Below, piece after piece: positions 1 through 7,266 of a stretch of 10,131 nucleotides of DNA (position 1 is the first letter of the stretch; every line of letters starts with the position of its first letter). The DNA is taken from positions 1 through 10,131 of the forward strand of contig DUTE01000223.1 in assembly GCA_012842235.1 (NCBI GenBank), in the 5' to 3' direction. The notes beneath the pieces were generated by a model. That model ran no database searches and had not been told where the DNA came from. It saw only the letters and a program-made list of their open reading frames with translations. A program made the position numbers and the translations under genes. Origin of the DNA: Bacillota bacterium (lineage in GTDB: Bacteria > Bacillota > DTU065).

Positions 1-2
1 AA

Positions 3-761
3 GGTGATAAGAAATCCTCTGGTTATAGCGTTAATATCACAGAGACTTGTGGTGAAGATAATCCCATTCAATTGATTGTCGATTACATGGTTGAGAAAAA
101 CACTATTTCAGATCAAGATTTTTTAAAAAAGGCTATCCCTAACATAGATGAAGAAACTACAGTCTATCTAGATGGTGGCTATTCCTCAGTAGAACTTTGG
201 CAAGAGGCTAAATCAAATAATGTCGACCTTATGTTTACTGATATGATTGGTAGTAAACCAGATCCAGATAAACTTCCACTATCATCATTTGATGTAGTTA
301 CAAAAGAGAAAGAAGAAACTATACTAAGTTGCCCTGCTGGACATAAACCCTTATACTGCTATTTTAATAAAGGTTCTTATTCAGCTAGATTTGATATTCA
401 TATTTGCGAATCTTGCCCTATGAAATCTCAATGTCCAACTAATCTAAAAAAACGCTATGGCGTACTTAAATTCAGTAAAAAATCCTATATCACTTCACTT
501 GTTAGAGCAACATGTTTTGATAATGAAACACTGGAAAATAGTCTTTCTAAAAGAGCTGGTGTAGAAGGATGCATATCTGGACTTAAAAGAGGTCAAGAAT
601 TAGCTAAACTCCCGGTAAGGGGAAAACTAAAGGTCTATTATTATACTGAACTTAAAATGATCGCTGCAAATGTAAAACGAGTATTTAGAGGTATAAAAAT
701 AATGCTTGAAAAAGGTAAACTTATTCACCAAGGGCGAAGTGTGCCCATTTATGGTACTTAA
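3..761 (+). CDS. IS1182-family transposase, C-terminal part (5' end outside window)
   Basis: The frame is open from base 3 with no upstream stop, so this is the C-terminal 252 residues of a longer protein; the TTG at 72 is internal. Family members are usually about 450-550 residues. The visible part matches the second half of IS1182-type DDE transposases. It has the GYSVNIxET strand just before the visible TTG, the second catalytic Asp in LDGGYSS (codon 171-173), a CPAGH...CESCPMKSQC cysteine cluster (codons from 330) as in the DDE_Tnp_1_6 domain, and the last catalytic Glu in KRAGVEG (codon 564-566). The C-terminus carries the usual 'xxAxNVKR' helix. Nothing visible in this part is broken, so the element could be intact, but the first catalytic Asp is out of view. 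Family assignment comes from motif recognition, not a search. Confidence 0.9.
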   Translation, partial: GDKKSSGYSVNITETCGEDNPIQLIVDYMVEKNTISDQDFLKKAIPNIDEETTVYLDGGYSSVELWQEAKSNNVDLMFTDMIGSKPDPDKLPLSSFDVVTKEKEETILSCPAGHKPLYCYFNKGSYSARFDIHICESCPMKSQCPTNLKKRYGVLKFSKKSYITSLVRATCFDNETLENSLSKRAGVEGCISGLKRGQELAKLPVRGKLKVYYYTELKMIAANVKRVFRGIKIMLEKGKLIHQGRSVPIYGT

Positions 762-779
762 AAGATAAAATGAGTAGTT

Positions 780-802
780 TATACCGGTTATAAACCGGTA
801 TA
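780..802. repeat. Inverted repeat/hairpin 19 bases after the transposase stop
   Basis: Ten-base arms TATACCGGTT (780-789) and AACCGGTATA (793-802) flank a three-base ATA spacer. There is no U-tract after it, so it is a poor intrinsic terminator. It is more likely part of the insertion sequence end or a subterminal structure. AACCGGTATA is followed directly by GGAGGAG, which resembles a ribosome binding site but has no start codon in range. Confidence 0.6.
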
Positions 803-920
803 GGAGGAGTTTTAGGCAATAATTGTAAAAATGTAATCTGTTTTTAACAAAAAATCGATTTTTTTGCTTGCATAAATTTACATTTGCAAATAAAGCGGGG
901 AAGAACAAATTATTTTCGCA
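803..920. other. Non-coding stretch between IS end and small ORF
   Basis: I see no gene here. The stretch is very AT-rich and contains the self-complementary AAAAAATCGATTTTTT (849-864). It also contains an imperfect dyad at 868-889 with arms TTGCA and TGCAA around TTTACATT, embedding the palindrome ATTTGCAAAT. No convincing promoter was found: TTGCAT (868-873) with a 17-base spacer leads to TAAAGC, a weak -10. Confidence 0.4.
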
Positions 921-1061
921 GTGGAATCATATGTAGATAAAAGATTTAATAAAGAACATTGCTTAAATAACCTCAGACTCGAGCAACTTCTATTAAAAGA
1001 ATATCAAAAAGATTTTCCTGATATAGACAAGATCATAGAGATTGAGAGTCAAATCGAATAG
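921..1061 (+). CDS. Possible small protein or C-terminal gene remnant (46 aa)
   Basis: The frame is open from 894 and ends in TAG at 1059-1061. The only conventional start is GTG at 921, giving a hydrophilic, charged 46-residue product rich in Glu, Lys, Leu and Ile (for example LEQLLLKEYQKDF and DKIIEIESQIE), probably helical. No good ribosome binding site precedes the GTG; a GGGGAAG at 897-903 is about 17 bases too far upstream. The protein-like composition and lack of an SD suggest it may be the tail of a gene cut by the neighbouring insertion sequence, or a small coding gene with an unusual start (ATT at 912 would be better spaced). I do not recognise the family. It ends 36 bases before the next gene and could share its transcript. 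Confidence 0.35.
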   Translation: MESYVDKRFNKEHCLNNLRLEQLLLKEYQKDFPDIDKIIEIESQIE

Positions 1062-1097
1062 GGCCAAAGAGGTTTTAAACGTAGGAGGTTAACATTG

Positions 1098-2498
1098 ATG
1101 AAGATAAGAGAACTATTAGCAATTCTTCTCATTTTGTTATTCACCTTTGGTGCTCAAGCTAAGATAATGGTAAATCCTTATGGCTATCTGCCTTTTGCTA
1201 AAAAAGAGGCTCTTACCACTGAATATGCAGAAAACTTTGAATTAAGGAATAAAGAATCTGGCCGGGAAAGCTATAAAAACAAACTCGAAGGACCTTTAAT
1301 CGATCCAGAGACTAAAGAAGAGCTCTATCTTCTAAACTTTACTGAGCAAGTAAGAGGAGGAGATTACTTTCTTACTGTAGGTAACACAGAATCTCCTTAT
1401 TTGAAGATCGATGCAAGAGCTTTCAACCCAGTTTTTGAAGAGGCTATGAAACATTTTACAGCTAGAAGAAGTGATTATGGCTGGCTAGATGATAATGGGG
1501 AAGAAAACCCTCTTTTTACAAGCTATATTATGGCAAGAGGGCTAGCTTTTTACGAGGTCTTCTCTGATCGCTTTGCTGATGGAGAGCTAGATGTGCTCCC
1601 TCAAGAGCAAAACAACAAAATACCAGATTTTGTCGATGAGATGCTCTCAGGGGCAAGAGGTCTATTGAAATGGTATAACGATGGAGATAGATCAGCTAAA
1701 GATGCCAATGAGCTAACCTTTGCCTCAGCAGTTTTTGCCCTATCAGGAAGAACTCTTTTAAAAGCAGATCGTGAGTTAGCAGAAGAATGTAGCCAAATAG
1801 CTAAAGCAAATTTTACTTATTTACAAGAAGAACGCTCTCAAGAGATTCGTAACGACTTATGGCTATTGTTTCTTGCCGAGATGAACTTATTAACAGATGA
1901 AAAAGTGTACGAAGATCAGTTTAGACAACAATTGACACCTGTTTTAGAGACTGGTTGGCAGACTATCTCCCTTAATGATATGACAGGGCTAGCTATATCA
2001 GAGATGATGAAAAAAGCACTCCCTGTCGATGATGAGATTTATGATCTTTTTATGGGCCGAAGTGTAGGGCTTTTAATTGCTCATGATAGAGATCCTTACT
2101 ACAGAGTTGTTGCTTTTGAGCCGATTGAAACTGAATTTAAGGGAATTTACCTAACTGAAACCGATCCAAGTGGGCTTGGATCTGAGGGGTTATATTTTAT
2201 AGATGTCAATGAATACTACAAGACCAATACCTGGGTTAGGGCTGCACAGGATCAGATGCATTATCTTCTTGGCAGAAATAGGCGCGAAATAGACTATCTA
2301 CAAGATGGTAACAGTGAGACTATCTTTCATATAGCACTTTTGGCAGCTTATTTTAAGGATAGCTCGACTATGACAAGAAGCGGACAGGTTATTGGTGGCG
2401 TACTTAAGATTACTTTATATTTTGTTTTAATTTTTTCAGCGATTACCTTGTGGCAAAGATATAGTGCCAAAAGAAGTGAACCAACTGAAGATAATTAA
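1098..2498 (+). CDS. Exported, membrane-anchored GH9-like protein with degenerate active site
   Basis: The product is 466 residues. ATG at 1098 is preferred over the adjacent TTG at 1095 because AGGAGG (1083-1088) lies nine bases upstream. Residues 1-21 form a signal peptide (KIR, hydrophobic core, cleavage after AQA). Residues 22-105 resemble the Ig-like N-terminal domain of family 9 cellulases: VNPYGYLP at 25-32, then LLNFTEQVRGGDYFLTV. Residues 110-420 look like the (alpha/alpha)6 barrel: FTARR 120-124, NNKIPDFVDE 172-181 (family pattern NgipDiLDE), and HYLLGRNRR 388-396 (family YxLGxNP). The catalytic DAGDY is replaced by LDDNGE (130-135) and the HHR loop is missing. E407 in NSET may align with the catalytic acid. 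A transmembrane helix (about 431-452) and a short charged tail end the protein. It may bind rather than cleave glycans. Family placement is by eye. Confidence 0.65.
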   Translation: MKIRELLAILLILLFTFGAQAKIMVNPYGYLPFAKKEALTTEYAENFELRNKESGRESYKNKLEGPLIDPETKEELYLLNFTEQVRGGDYFLTVGNTESPYLKIDARAFNPVFEEAMKHFTARRSDYGWLDDNGEENPLFTSYIMARGLAFYEVFSDRFADGELDVLPQEQNNKIPDFVDEMLSGARGLLKWYNDGDRSAKDANELTFASAVFALSGRTLLKADRELAEECSQIAKANFTYLQEERSQEIRNDLWLLFLAEMNLLTDEKVYEDQFRQQLTPVLETGWQTISLNDMTGLAISEMMKKALPVDDEIYDLFMGRSVGLLIAHDRDPYYRVVAFEPIETEFKGIYLTETDPSGLGSEGLYFIDVNEYYKTNTWVRAAQDQMHYLLGRNRREIDYLQDGNSETIFHIALLAAYFKDSSTMTRSGQVIGGVLKITLYFVLIFSAITLWQRYSAKRSEPTEDN

Positions 2499-2503
2499 CC
2501 CAA

Positions 2504-2544
2504 AAAGAGCAGGCATTAACGTTAATGTTATTTGCCTGCTCTTT
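2504..2544. terminator. Bidirectional terminator between convergent genes
   Basis: Twelve-base arms AAAGAGCAGGCA (2504-2515) and TGCCTGCTCTTT (2533-2544) enclose a 17-base loop containing TTAACGTTAA. The + strand reads into CTTTATTCT and the - strand into CTTTTTGGG, so it can serve both the GH9-like gene and the convergent DUF421 gene. The DUF421 stop codon (2543-2545) lies inside the right arm. Confidence 0.85.
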
Positions 2545-3232
2545 ATTCTAGAGGTTCTTTTGATTGTATATGTAGCTGGCCTTGGGTGTTAAGACCCGCA
2601 TAAAAGACATCTTTGATATCTTTGAGACCGGCTTTTTTAATACTTTCTGCAAGCCAACTGTAGTTTAAGCCACACAACTCCAGATTTTCGAACTTTATTA
2701 CTCCATCTAAGACAAGTGGCACGGTTAGGCCTTCATAGGGTGTAGCTACTTTAAGGTCTTTAGGTGTAACAGGTCTTGACTGAGAGCGGGCAAAGACACT
2801 AAGCTGCCCGGAGGTCTCTAAAACGGCAAATTCAACATCGGTTACATCGTGATAGCCACAGTTTCTAAGTTGGCCCATAAGTTCATCAAGATTGTAGCGA
2901 AGTTTTCTTAAGGTATTTTCTCTGATATGACCATTTTCAATAACAATAGTAGGTCTTCCGCTAATTAGAGTGCGGATTTTTTCATTTTTAAGAGAAAGTG
3001 TGGAGATAATAATCTCTAAACCAGCTAAGATGACAATAGGATAGATTGAATGAGTGATAGGAGAGTGGATATTTTCGATTGGTAAAACAGCAAGTTCAGC
3101 TATCATAATAGCAATAACAAACTCATAGGGTTGTAGCTGCACCATTTGGCGCTTACCCATAAGACGCATAGCAATAAGAACAACCACATATAAGATAAAA
3201 CTTCGATAAGAAATGATCCAGTGGTGCAACAA
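2543..3232 (-). CDS. DUF421 (YetF/YdfS-like) membrane protein
   Basis: The product is 229 residues, a normal length for the family. Three transmembrane helices lie near residues 8-24, 36-52 and 62-79. After the first comes the conserved MGKRQMVQLQPYEFVI motif (25-40). The soluble C-terminal part has the hallmark GRPTIVIENGHI (92-103) and LRYNLDELMGQLR...DVEFAVLETSGQLSV block of DUF421. Start is TTG: two consecutive TTG codons (3232 and 3229) follow GGAGG (3238-3242 on this strand); spacing slightly favours the second. Family members are integral membrane proteins of unsettled function. In Bacillus, DUF421 proteins such as 2Duf affect spore membrane properties; I infer no such role here. The gene converges with the GH9-like gene and diverges from the oxidoreductase operon. 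Confidence 0.9.
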   Translation of the reverse strand: MLHHWIISYRSFILYVVVLIAMRLMGKRQMVQLQPYEFVIAIMIAELAVLPIENIHSPITHSIYPIVILAGLEIIISTLSLKNEKIRTLISGRPTIVIENGHIRENTLRKLRYNLDELMGQLRNCGYHDVTDVEFAVLETSGQLSVFARSQSRPVTPKDLKVATPYEGLTVPLVLDGVIKFENLELCGLNYSWLAESIKKAGLKDIKDVFYAGLNTQGQLHIQSKEPLE

Positions 3233-3253
3233 AATTACCTCCCTTAGGCTCTA

Positions 3254-3297
3254 TTTTCTCCAGATTATTAAAGGTTATTTACTTAAAGTGGAGAAAA
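3254..3297. promoter_or_regulatory. Inverted repeat in the divergent intergenic region
   Basis: TTTTCTCCA (3254-3262) and TGGAGAAAA (3289-3297) form a perfect nine-base inverted repeat with a 26-base spacer, between the divergent DUF421 gene and oxidoreductase operon. Both must be transcribed from this 116-base gap, so a shared operator is possible, for example for a sugar-responsive repressor. I found no well-placed -35/-10 pair: TTGAGA (3305-3310) with TAAATT has the right spacing but runs into the ribosome binding site. Confidence 0.35.
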
Positions 3298-3348
3298 AAT
3301 AGCTTTGAGAAACGGGTTAAGCGATACTAAATTTCAGGAGGGGTAGAG

Positions 3349-4389
3349 ATGAAAGTTAGGGTAGGAGTTATTGGTACTGGTGCAATTGCTAAATATAGAC
3401 ATCTTCCTGAATATGCTTCGAGAGAAGATGTTGAAATTGTTGCACTTTGTGACATTTTAGAAAATAAAGCTGTTAAAGCGGCTAAGAGATTTGGTGTAGA
3501 TGAAAATAAGGTATATACCGACTACAAAGAGATGCTCGCCAAAGAAAAACTTGATGCGGTAAGTGTCTGTTTGCCTAATTATCTTCATGCAGAAGTCACA
3601 ATCTTTGCCTTAAATCAAGGACTGCATGTTCTTGTAGAAAAGCCTATGGCCACAAGTGTAAAAGAAGCAGATGCTATGATAAGTGCAGCAAAAAAGAATA
3701 ACAAAGTTCTTATGGTAGGACAAAATCAGCGTCTAGCACCACTTCATGTGTTAGCAAAAAAGATCATTGACAGTGGTATGCTTGGCAAAGTTTATACTTT
3801 TAGAACAGTGTTTGGTCATGCAGGTCCTGAACATTGGAGCCCTTCAGGGTCTTGGTTTTTTGATAAACAAAAGGCTTTTGCTGGTTCTCTTGCCGATCTT
3901 GGTGTTCATAAGATTGATTTGGTTCAGTTTATTTTAGATGATATCGAAGAGGTCGCCTGCTTTTCGGCGATATTAGAGAAGAAAGACTGTACTGTAGATG
4001 ACAACTCTATTGCCATAGTGCGTATGAATAACGGTATTATGGGAACAGTTGAAACTAGCTGGACCTACAAACCAAAAGAAGAAAATGGCACAGTCTTTTT
4101 CTGCGAAAAAGGTACACTCAAGATGGCTGTAGAACCAGATGCTCCTTTGGTGGCCTATTTCAACGAACCTGGAAGAGGTAGACTAGTCTTTGAAGTACCG
4201 GCTCTACAGACAAACGAAGAAGGTGGGCAATTTAATACAGGGGTTATTGATTCTTTTATCGATACTATCCATGGCAATATTGCAAATCCAATCCCTGGTG
4301 AAATAGGCAAGAAAGCACTTACTGCTGTTATTGCCTGTATGGAATCGGCAAAGAGTAATCGGAAAGTTAAGATAGCGGAGGTTAGATAG
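3349..4389 (+). CDS. Gfo/Idh/MocA-family NAD(P)-dependent oxidoreductase
   Basis: The product is 346 residues, the usual family length. The N-terminal Rossmann fold opens with GVIGTGAIA (6-14), with a dinucleotide-binding Asp at D35. EKP at 97-99 supplies the catalytic Lys (K98) that contacts substrate and nicotinamide. The C-terminal alpha/beta domain has SLADLGVHKID (180-190), with D183 and H187 the expected substrate-binding and catalytic residues. The family oxidises or reduces hydroxyls of sugars, inositols and glycosides; the substrate cannot be read from the sequence. ATG 3349 has CAGGAGGGG just upstream. The stop is two bases before the next start, so the two genes form an operon. Inositol dehydrogenase (IolG-like) or a YcjS-like glycoside 3-dehydrogenase are the nearest functional analogies, not assignments. 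Confidence 0.93.
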   Translation: MKVRVGVIGTGAIAKYRHLPEYASREDVEIVALCDILENKAVKAAKRFGVDENKVYTDYKEMLAKEKLDAVSVCLPNYLHAEVTIFALNQGLHVLVEKPMATSVKEADAMISAAKKNNKVLMVGQNQRLAPLHVLAKKIIDSGMLGKVYTFRTVFGHAGPEHWSPSGSWFFDKQKAFAGSLADLGVHKIDLVQFILDDIEEVACFSAILEKKDCTVDDNSIAIVRMNNGIMGTVETSWTYKPKEENGTVFFCEKGTLKMAVEPDAPLVAYFNEPGRGRLVFEVPALQTNEEGGQFNTGVIDSFIDTIHGNIANPIPGEIGKKALTAVIACMESAKSNRKVKIAEVR

Positions 4390-4391
4390 GT

Positions 4392-5354
4392 ATGAAGGTA
4401 GGGCTTTTTACAGTTTTATTTAGTCAACTTCCCTGGGAGAGTGCTTTAGATAAAGTTAAAGAATTTGGTATTGAAGCTGTAGAGGTAGGTACAGGAAATT
4501 ATCCTGGAAACGCTCATTGCAATCCTGATTTGCTTCTAGAGGATTCAGCCTTAAGAAAACGTTTTAAACAGGCAGCGATTGATCGGGGGCTTACTATTAG
4601 TGCCTTAAGCTGTCAAGGAAATCCTTTGCATCCTAATAAAGAATTTGCCCAAAAAAACCATGAGACCTGGAGAAAGACAGTAGAACTTGCTAGTCTTCTA
4701 GAGATCCCTGTTGTCTGCCATTTCTCAGGTTGCCCTGGAGATTCTCCTGAGGCCAAAAACCCTAACTGGGTTACATGTGCTTGGCCTAACGAATACAGTG
4801 AAGTTTTGAAATGGCAGTGGGAAGAGGTAGCTATACCTTACTGGCAAAAAGAGGCAGAGTTTGCTAAATCTAAAGGTATAAAAATAGCTCTAGAGATGCA
4901 TCCTGGTTTTTTAGTATATAACCCAGCTACACTACTAAAGCTAAGAGAAGCTGCAGGAGACAACATTGGTGCAAACTTCGATCCTTCACATTTAATTTGG
5001 CAAGGTATAGATCCAGTACAAGCCATATTGTATCTAGAGGATGCTATCTATCACTTCCACGCTAAAGATACCTATTTAGATAAGGCCAATATTGCTAAAA
5101 AAGGTGTTTTAGATACAGCATCTTATACAAGTCTTAAAGAACGTGCTTGGACATTTAGATCGGTTGGTTATGGCCTTGATGAAAAAGCTTGGCGTGATAT
5201 GGTTACTGCTCTTAGGCTTATAGGTTATGATTATGTTTTAAGTATAGAACACGAAGATCCACTAGCTTCTGTAGAAGAAGGTCTAAAAAAAGCTGCTGAT
5301 TTTCTAAATAGTATTGTTTTAAAAGAAAAGCCTGCAGCTGCTTGGTGGATATAA
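4392..5354 (+). CDS. Sugar phosphate isomerase/epimerase-family TIM-barrel enzyme
   Basis: The product is 320 residues of the xylose isomerase-like TIM barrel (AP endonuclease 2) superfamily. The metal-site residues are all visible: E168 in ALEMHPG, D197 and H200 in NFDPSH, H223 with KD at 225-226 in HFHAKDT, and E286 in SIEHEDP. The protein ends in AAAWWI, a Trp-rich tail. ATG 4392 has GGAGG (4377-4381) inside the end of the preceding gene, ten bases upstream. Two-base spacing implies co-translation with the Gfo/Idh/MocA enzyme. Together they probably act in sequence: oxidation of a ring hydroxyl, then isomerisation, epimerisation or elimination of the keto intermediate, as described for IolG/IolE and YcjS/YcjR-type pairs. 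No transporter or kinase is adjacent, so substrate and entry route are unknown. Confidence 0.9.
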   Translation: MKVGLFTVLFSQLPWESALDKVKEFGIEAVEVGTGNYPGNAHCNPDLLLEDSALRKRFKQAAIDRGLTISALSCQGNPLHPNKEFAQKNHETWRKTVELASLLEIPVVCHFSGCPGDSPEAKNPNWVTCAWPNEYSEVLKWQWEEVAIPYWQKEAEFAKSKGIKIALEMHPGFLVYNPATLLKLREAAGDNIGANFDPSHLIWQGIDPVQAILYLEDAIYHFHAKDTYLDKANIAKKGVLDTASYTSLKERAWTFRSVGYGLDEKAWRDMVTALRLIGYDYVLSIEHEDPLASVEEGLKKAADFLNSIVLKEKPAAAWWI

Positions 5355-5361
5355 AGTGCAA

Positions 5362-5389
5362 AAGGACACTGCCCTAGGGCAGTGTCCTT
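5362..5389. terminator. Perfect 14+14 palindrome, probable terminator of the oxidoreductase operon
   Basis: AAGGACACTGCCCT is followed directly by its exact complement AGGGCAGTGTCCTT, eight bases after the isomerase stop codon. A hairpin would form with a small loop at CTAG. The downstream sequence AATTTACTATA is only weakly U-rich, so termination may be partial. Confidence 0.7.
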
Positions 5390-5469
5390 AATTTACTATA
5401 GTTAAAATTACTACAACTCTTAACCTAAAGCATTGATTGAACATTAGCGCACTAAAGATAAAAAGGAGA

Positions 5470-5498
5470 TTGCTAGGTTTTTCACGAAAAGGAATAAA
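5470..5498 (+). promoter_or_regulatory. Candidate promoter for fhs-folD
   Basis: TTGCTA (5470-5475), a 17-base spacer and AATAAA (5493-5498) match the sigma-A consensus at four of six positions each. This would leave a leader of about 90 bases before fhs. The remainder of the 5390-5595 gap shows no gene and no riboswitch core that I recognise. Confidence 0.3.
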
Positions 5499-5595
5499 CA
5501 CTTTAGTTTAATAGGACGGTGTCAACAAAAAAACTCCACATTATTATTTGTTTGTATTGTTTTTTCAAATTTAGAGAAAGGATGGTGCTTTTTTA

Positions 5596-7251
5596 TTGAA
5601 AACAGATATTGAGATCGCTCAAGAAGCAGAACTCCTTCCTATAGAAGAGATTGCAGCCAAAATAGGTGTGAAAGAGTCTTCTTTAGAAAAATATGGTCCT
5701 TATAAAGCAAAACTACCACTTGAGACTAAAGGTAAAAAAAAGGGCAAATTAATCTTAGTTACTGCTATAACACCAACACCTGCAGGAGAAGGAAAGACCT
5801 GTACAACAATAGGTCTTGTGCAGGCTTTAGGCCAGATTGGCAAAGAGAGTATGGCCTGTTTAAGAGAGCCAGCATTAGGTCCTACTTTTGGTATTAAAGG
5901 TGGGGCTGCTGGTGGAGGGTATTCTCAGGTAGTGCCTATGGAAGACATAAACCTCCATTTCACTGGGGATATCCATGCTATAACCGCAGCACATAACTTA
6001 CTTTCTGCTTTAATCGATAACCATCTCTACTTTGGCAATAGCCTTCAATTAGATCCAAGTGAAATAACCTGGCCTTTAGTGATGGATATGAACTATAGGC
6101 AACTTAGAAACATAGTTTTAGGGCTTGGGGGCAAGGTTGATGGCAGGCCAAGACAGACAGGATTTGATATTACTGTAGCCTCGGAGATTATGGCAATTCT
6201 TTGTCTGGCGACAGATTTAGAGGATCTACAAGATAGATTAGGTAAGATGGTTGTAGGTTATACCTACGATAAAAAAGCAGTCACAGCCGCAGATATAGGT
6301 GGCGTAGGTGCTATGGCTATCTTATTAAAAGATGCGATTAAGCCGAACTTAGTTCAGACCTTAGAGGGGCAGCCTGCTTTTATTCATGGCGGGCCATTTG
6401 CCAATATTGCCCATGGTAACAATAGTGTTATCGCGACAAAGATGGCACTTACTCTCTCTGATTATGTAGTCACTGAAGGTGGTTTTGGTTCTGATTTAGG
6501 TGCTGAGAAGTTTATGGATATTGTCGCACCTTATAGTGGCCTAAAACCAAATGCTGTAGTTGTTGTTGCTACTGCAAGAGCACTTAAGATGCACGGTGGG
6601 GTTGCAAGAGATAAAGTAAATGAAGAGAATCTTCGAGCTTTAGAAGAAGGTCTAGTAAATCTCGATAAACATGTAGAGAATATGCAAAGCTACGGCGTAC
6701 CAGTAGTTGTGGCTATAAATCGCTTCCCAAGTGATACTGAGGCAGAGCTAAAACTTATTAAAGAACACTGTCAAAAAATCGGTGTAAAGGTTGCTCTTTC
6801 TGAAGTAGTAGCTAAAGGTGGCAAAGGTGGAGTAGAGCTTGCAGAGCTAGTTGTAGAGGCAACCAAAGAGCCGGCAAACTTTCAACCACTTTACGATTGG
6901 GATCTACCTATCGAAGAAAAGTTAGCAATTATTGCTACAAAGATCTACGGGGCAGCTGATGTTAGCTATAGTAAAAAAGCAAAAGAGCAGATTGAACTGT
7001 ATACAAAACTGGGTTTTGATAAATTGCCTATTTGTGTAGCTAAAACCCAATCATCATTAACCGATGATCCAACCAAAAAAGGTGCGCCAAAGGGTTGGAC
7101 TCTAGAGGTTAGAGAGATCCGTATTTCAAGAGGAGCAGGTTTTATTGTCCCGCTTACAGGAACAATGATGACAATGCCAGGTCTGCCACAGACACCTGCA
7201 GCTCTTAATATGAGTATTGCTAATGACGGCTCAATTACAGGGCTATTTTAG
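5596..7251 (+). CDS. fhs: Formate-tetrahydrofolate ligase (10-formyl-THF synthetase)
   Basis: The enzyme joins formate to tetrahydrofolate using ATP, giving 10-formyl-THF for purine synthesis or the acetyl-CoA pathway methyl branch; in the opposite direction it can yield ATP. The product is 551 residues, close to the family's roughly 555. The P-loop-like ATP site [10 protein letters not shown] spans about 59-68. Further family blocks are visible: [59 protein letters not shown] and [14 protein letters not shown]. The C-terminus has [16 protein letters not shown] and ends GLF. TTG 5596 is the start: [11 protein letters not shown] is the canonical N-terminus, and AAAGGATGG (5576-5584) is upstream, while nearby ATG and GTG are out of frame. 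folD follows after 15 bases, so the two form an operon. Confidence 0.98.
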   Translation: MKTDIEIAQEAELLPIEEIAAKIGVKESSLEKYGPYKAKLPLETKGKKKGKLILVTAITPTPAGEGKTCTTIGLVQALGQIGKESMACLREPALGPTFGIKGGAAGGGYSQVVPMEDINLHFTGDIHAITAAHNLLSALIDNHLYFGNSLQLDPSEITWPLVMDMNYRQLRNIVLGLGGKVDGRPRQTGFDITVASEIMAILCLATDLEDLQDRLGKMVVGYTYDKKAVTAADIGGVGAMAILLKDAIKPNLVQTLEGQPAFIHGGPFANIAHGNNSVIATKMALTLSDYVVTEGGFGSDLGAEKFMDIVAPYSGLKPNAVVVVATARALKMHGGVARDKVNEENLRALEEGLVNLDKHVENMQSYGVPVVVAINRFPSDTEAELKLIKEHCQKIGVKVALSEVVAKGGKGGVELAELVVEATKEPANFQPLYDWDLPIEEKLAIIATKIYGAADVSYSKKAKEQIELYTKLGFDKLPICVAKTQSSLTDDPTKKGAPKGWTLEVREIRISRGAGFIVPLTGTMMTMPGLPQTPAALNMSIANDGSITGLF

Positions 7252-7266
7252 GGAGGGGGTTAAGAG

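Larger units (their letters stand above)
1..802 (+). mobile_element. Right part of an IS1182-type insertion sequence, truncated by window edge
   Basis: The region holds the C-terminal part of a DDE transposase followed closely by a strong inverted repeat at 780-802. The left end lies outside the window, so terminal inverted repeats and a target-site duplication cannot be checked. The right boundary is an inference: the last obvious element-like structure is the 780-802 hairpin, and no transposase-related coding follows it. Confidence 0.6.

Noticed and set aside
849..864. AAAAAATCGATTTTTT palindrome as a terminator
   Set aside because: The stem is almost all A-T and would be unstable; it is probably a by-product of AT richness.
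627..908. Leftward 93-codon open frame opposite the transposase 3' end
   Set aside because: It overlaps well-supported transposase coding on the other strand, is Phe/Tyr/Lys-rich low-complexity, and lacks family motifs or a good ribosome binding site.
3305..3333. TTGAGA-N17-TAAATT as promoter of the oxidoreductase operon
   Set aside because: Spacing is right, but the transcription start would fall in the ribosome binding site at about 3336-3343, leaving no leader.
4838..5026. Leftward 62-codon frame inside the isomerase gene
   Set aside because: It lies wholly inside a gene with intact metal-site motifs; it is a shadow frame.
5390..5595. Tetrahydrofolate or other riboswitch before fhs
   Set aside because: No recognisable aptamer core or long-range pairing could be found by eye; left as an open question rather than a feature.
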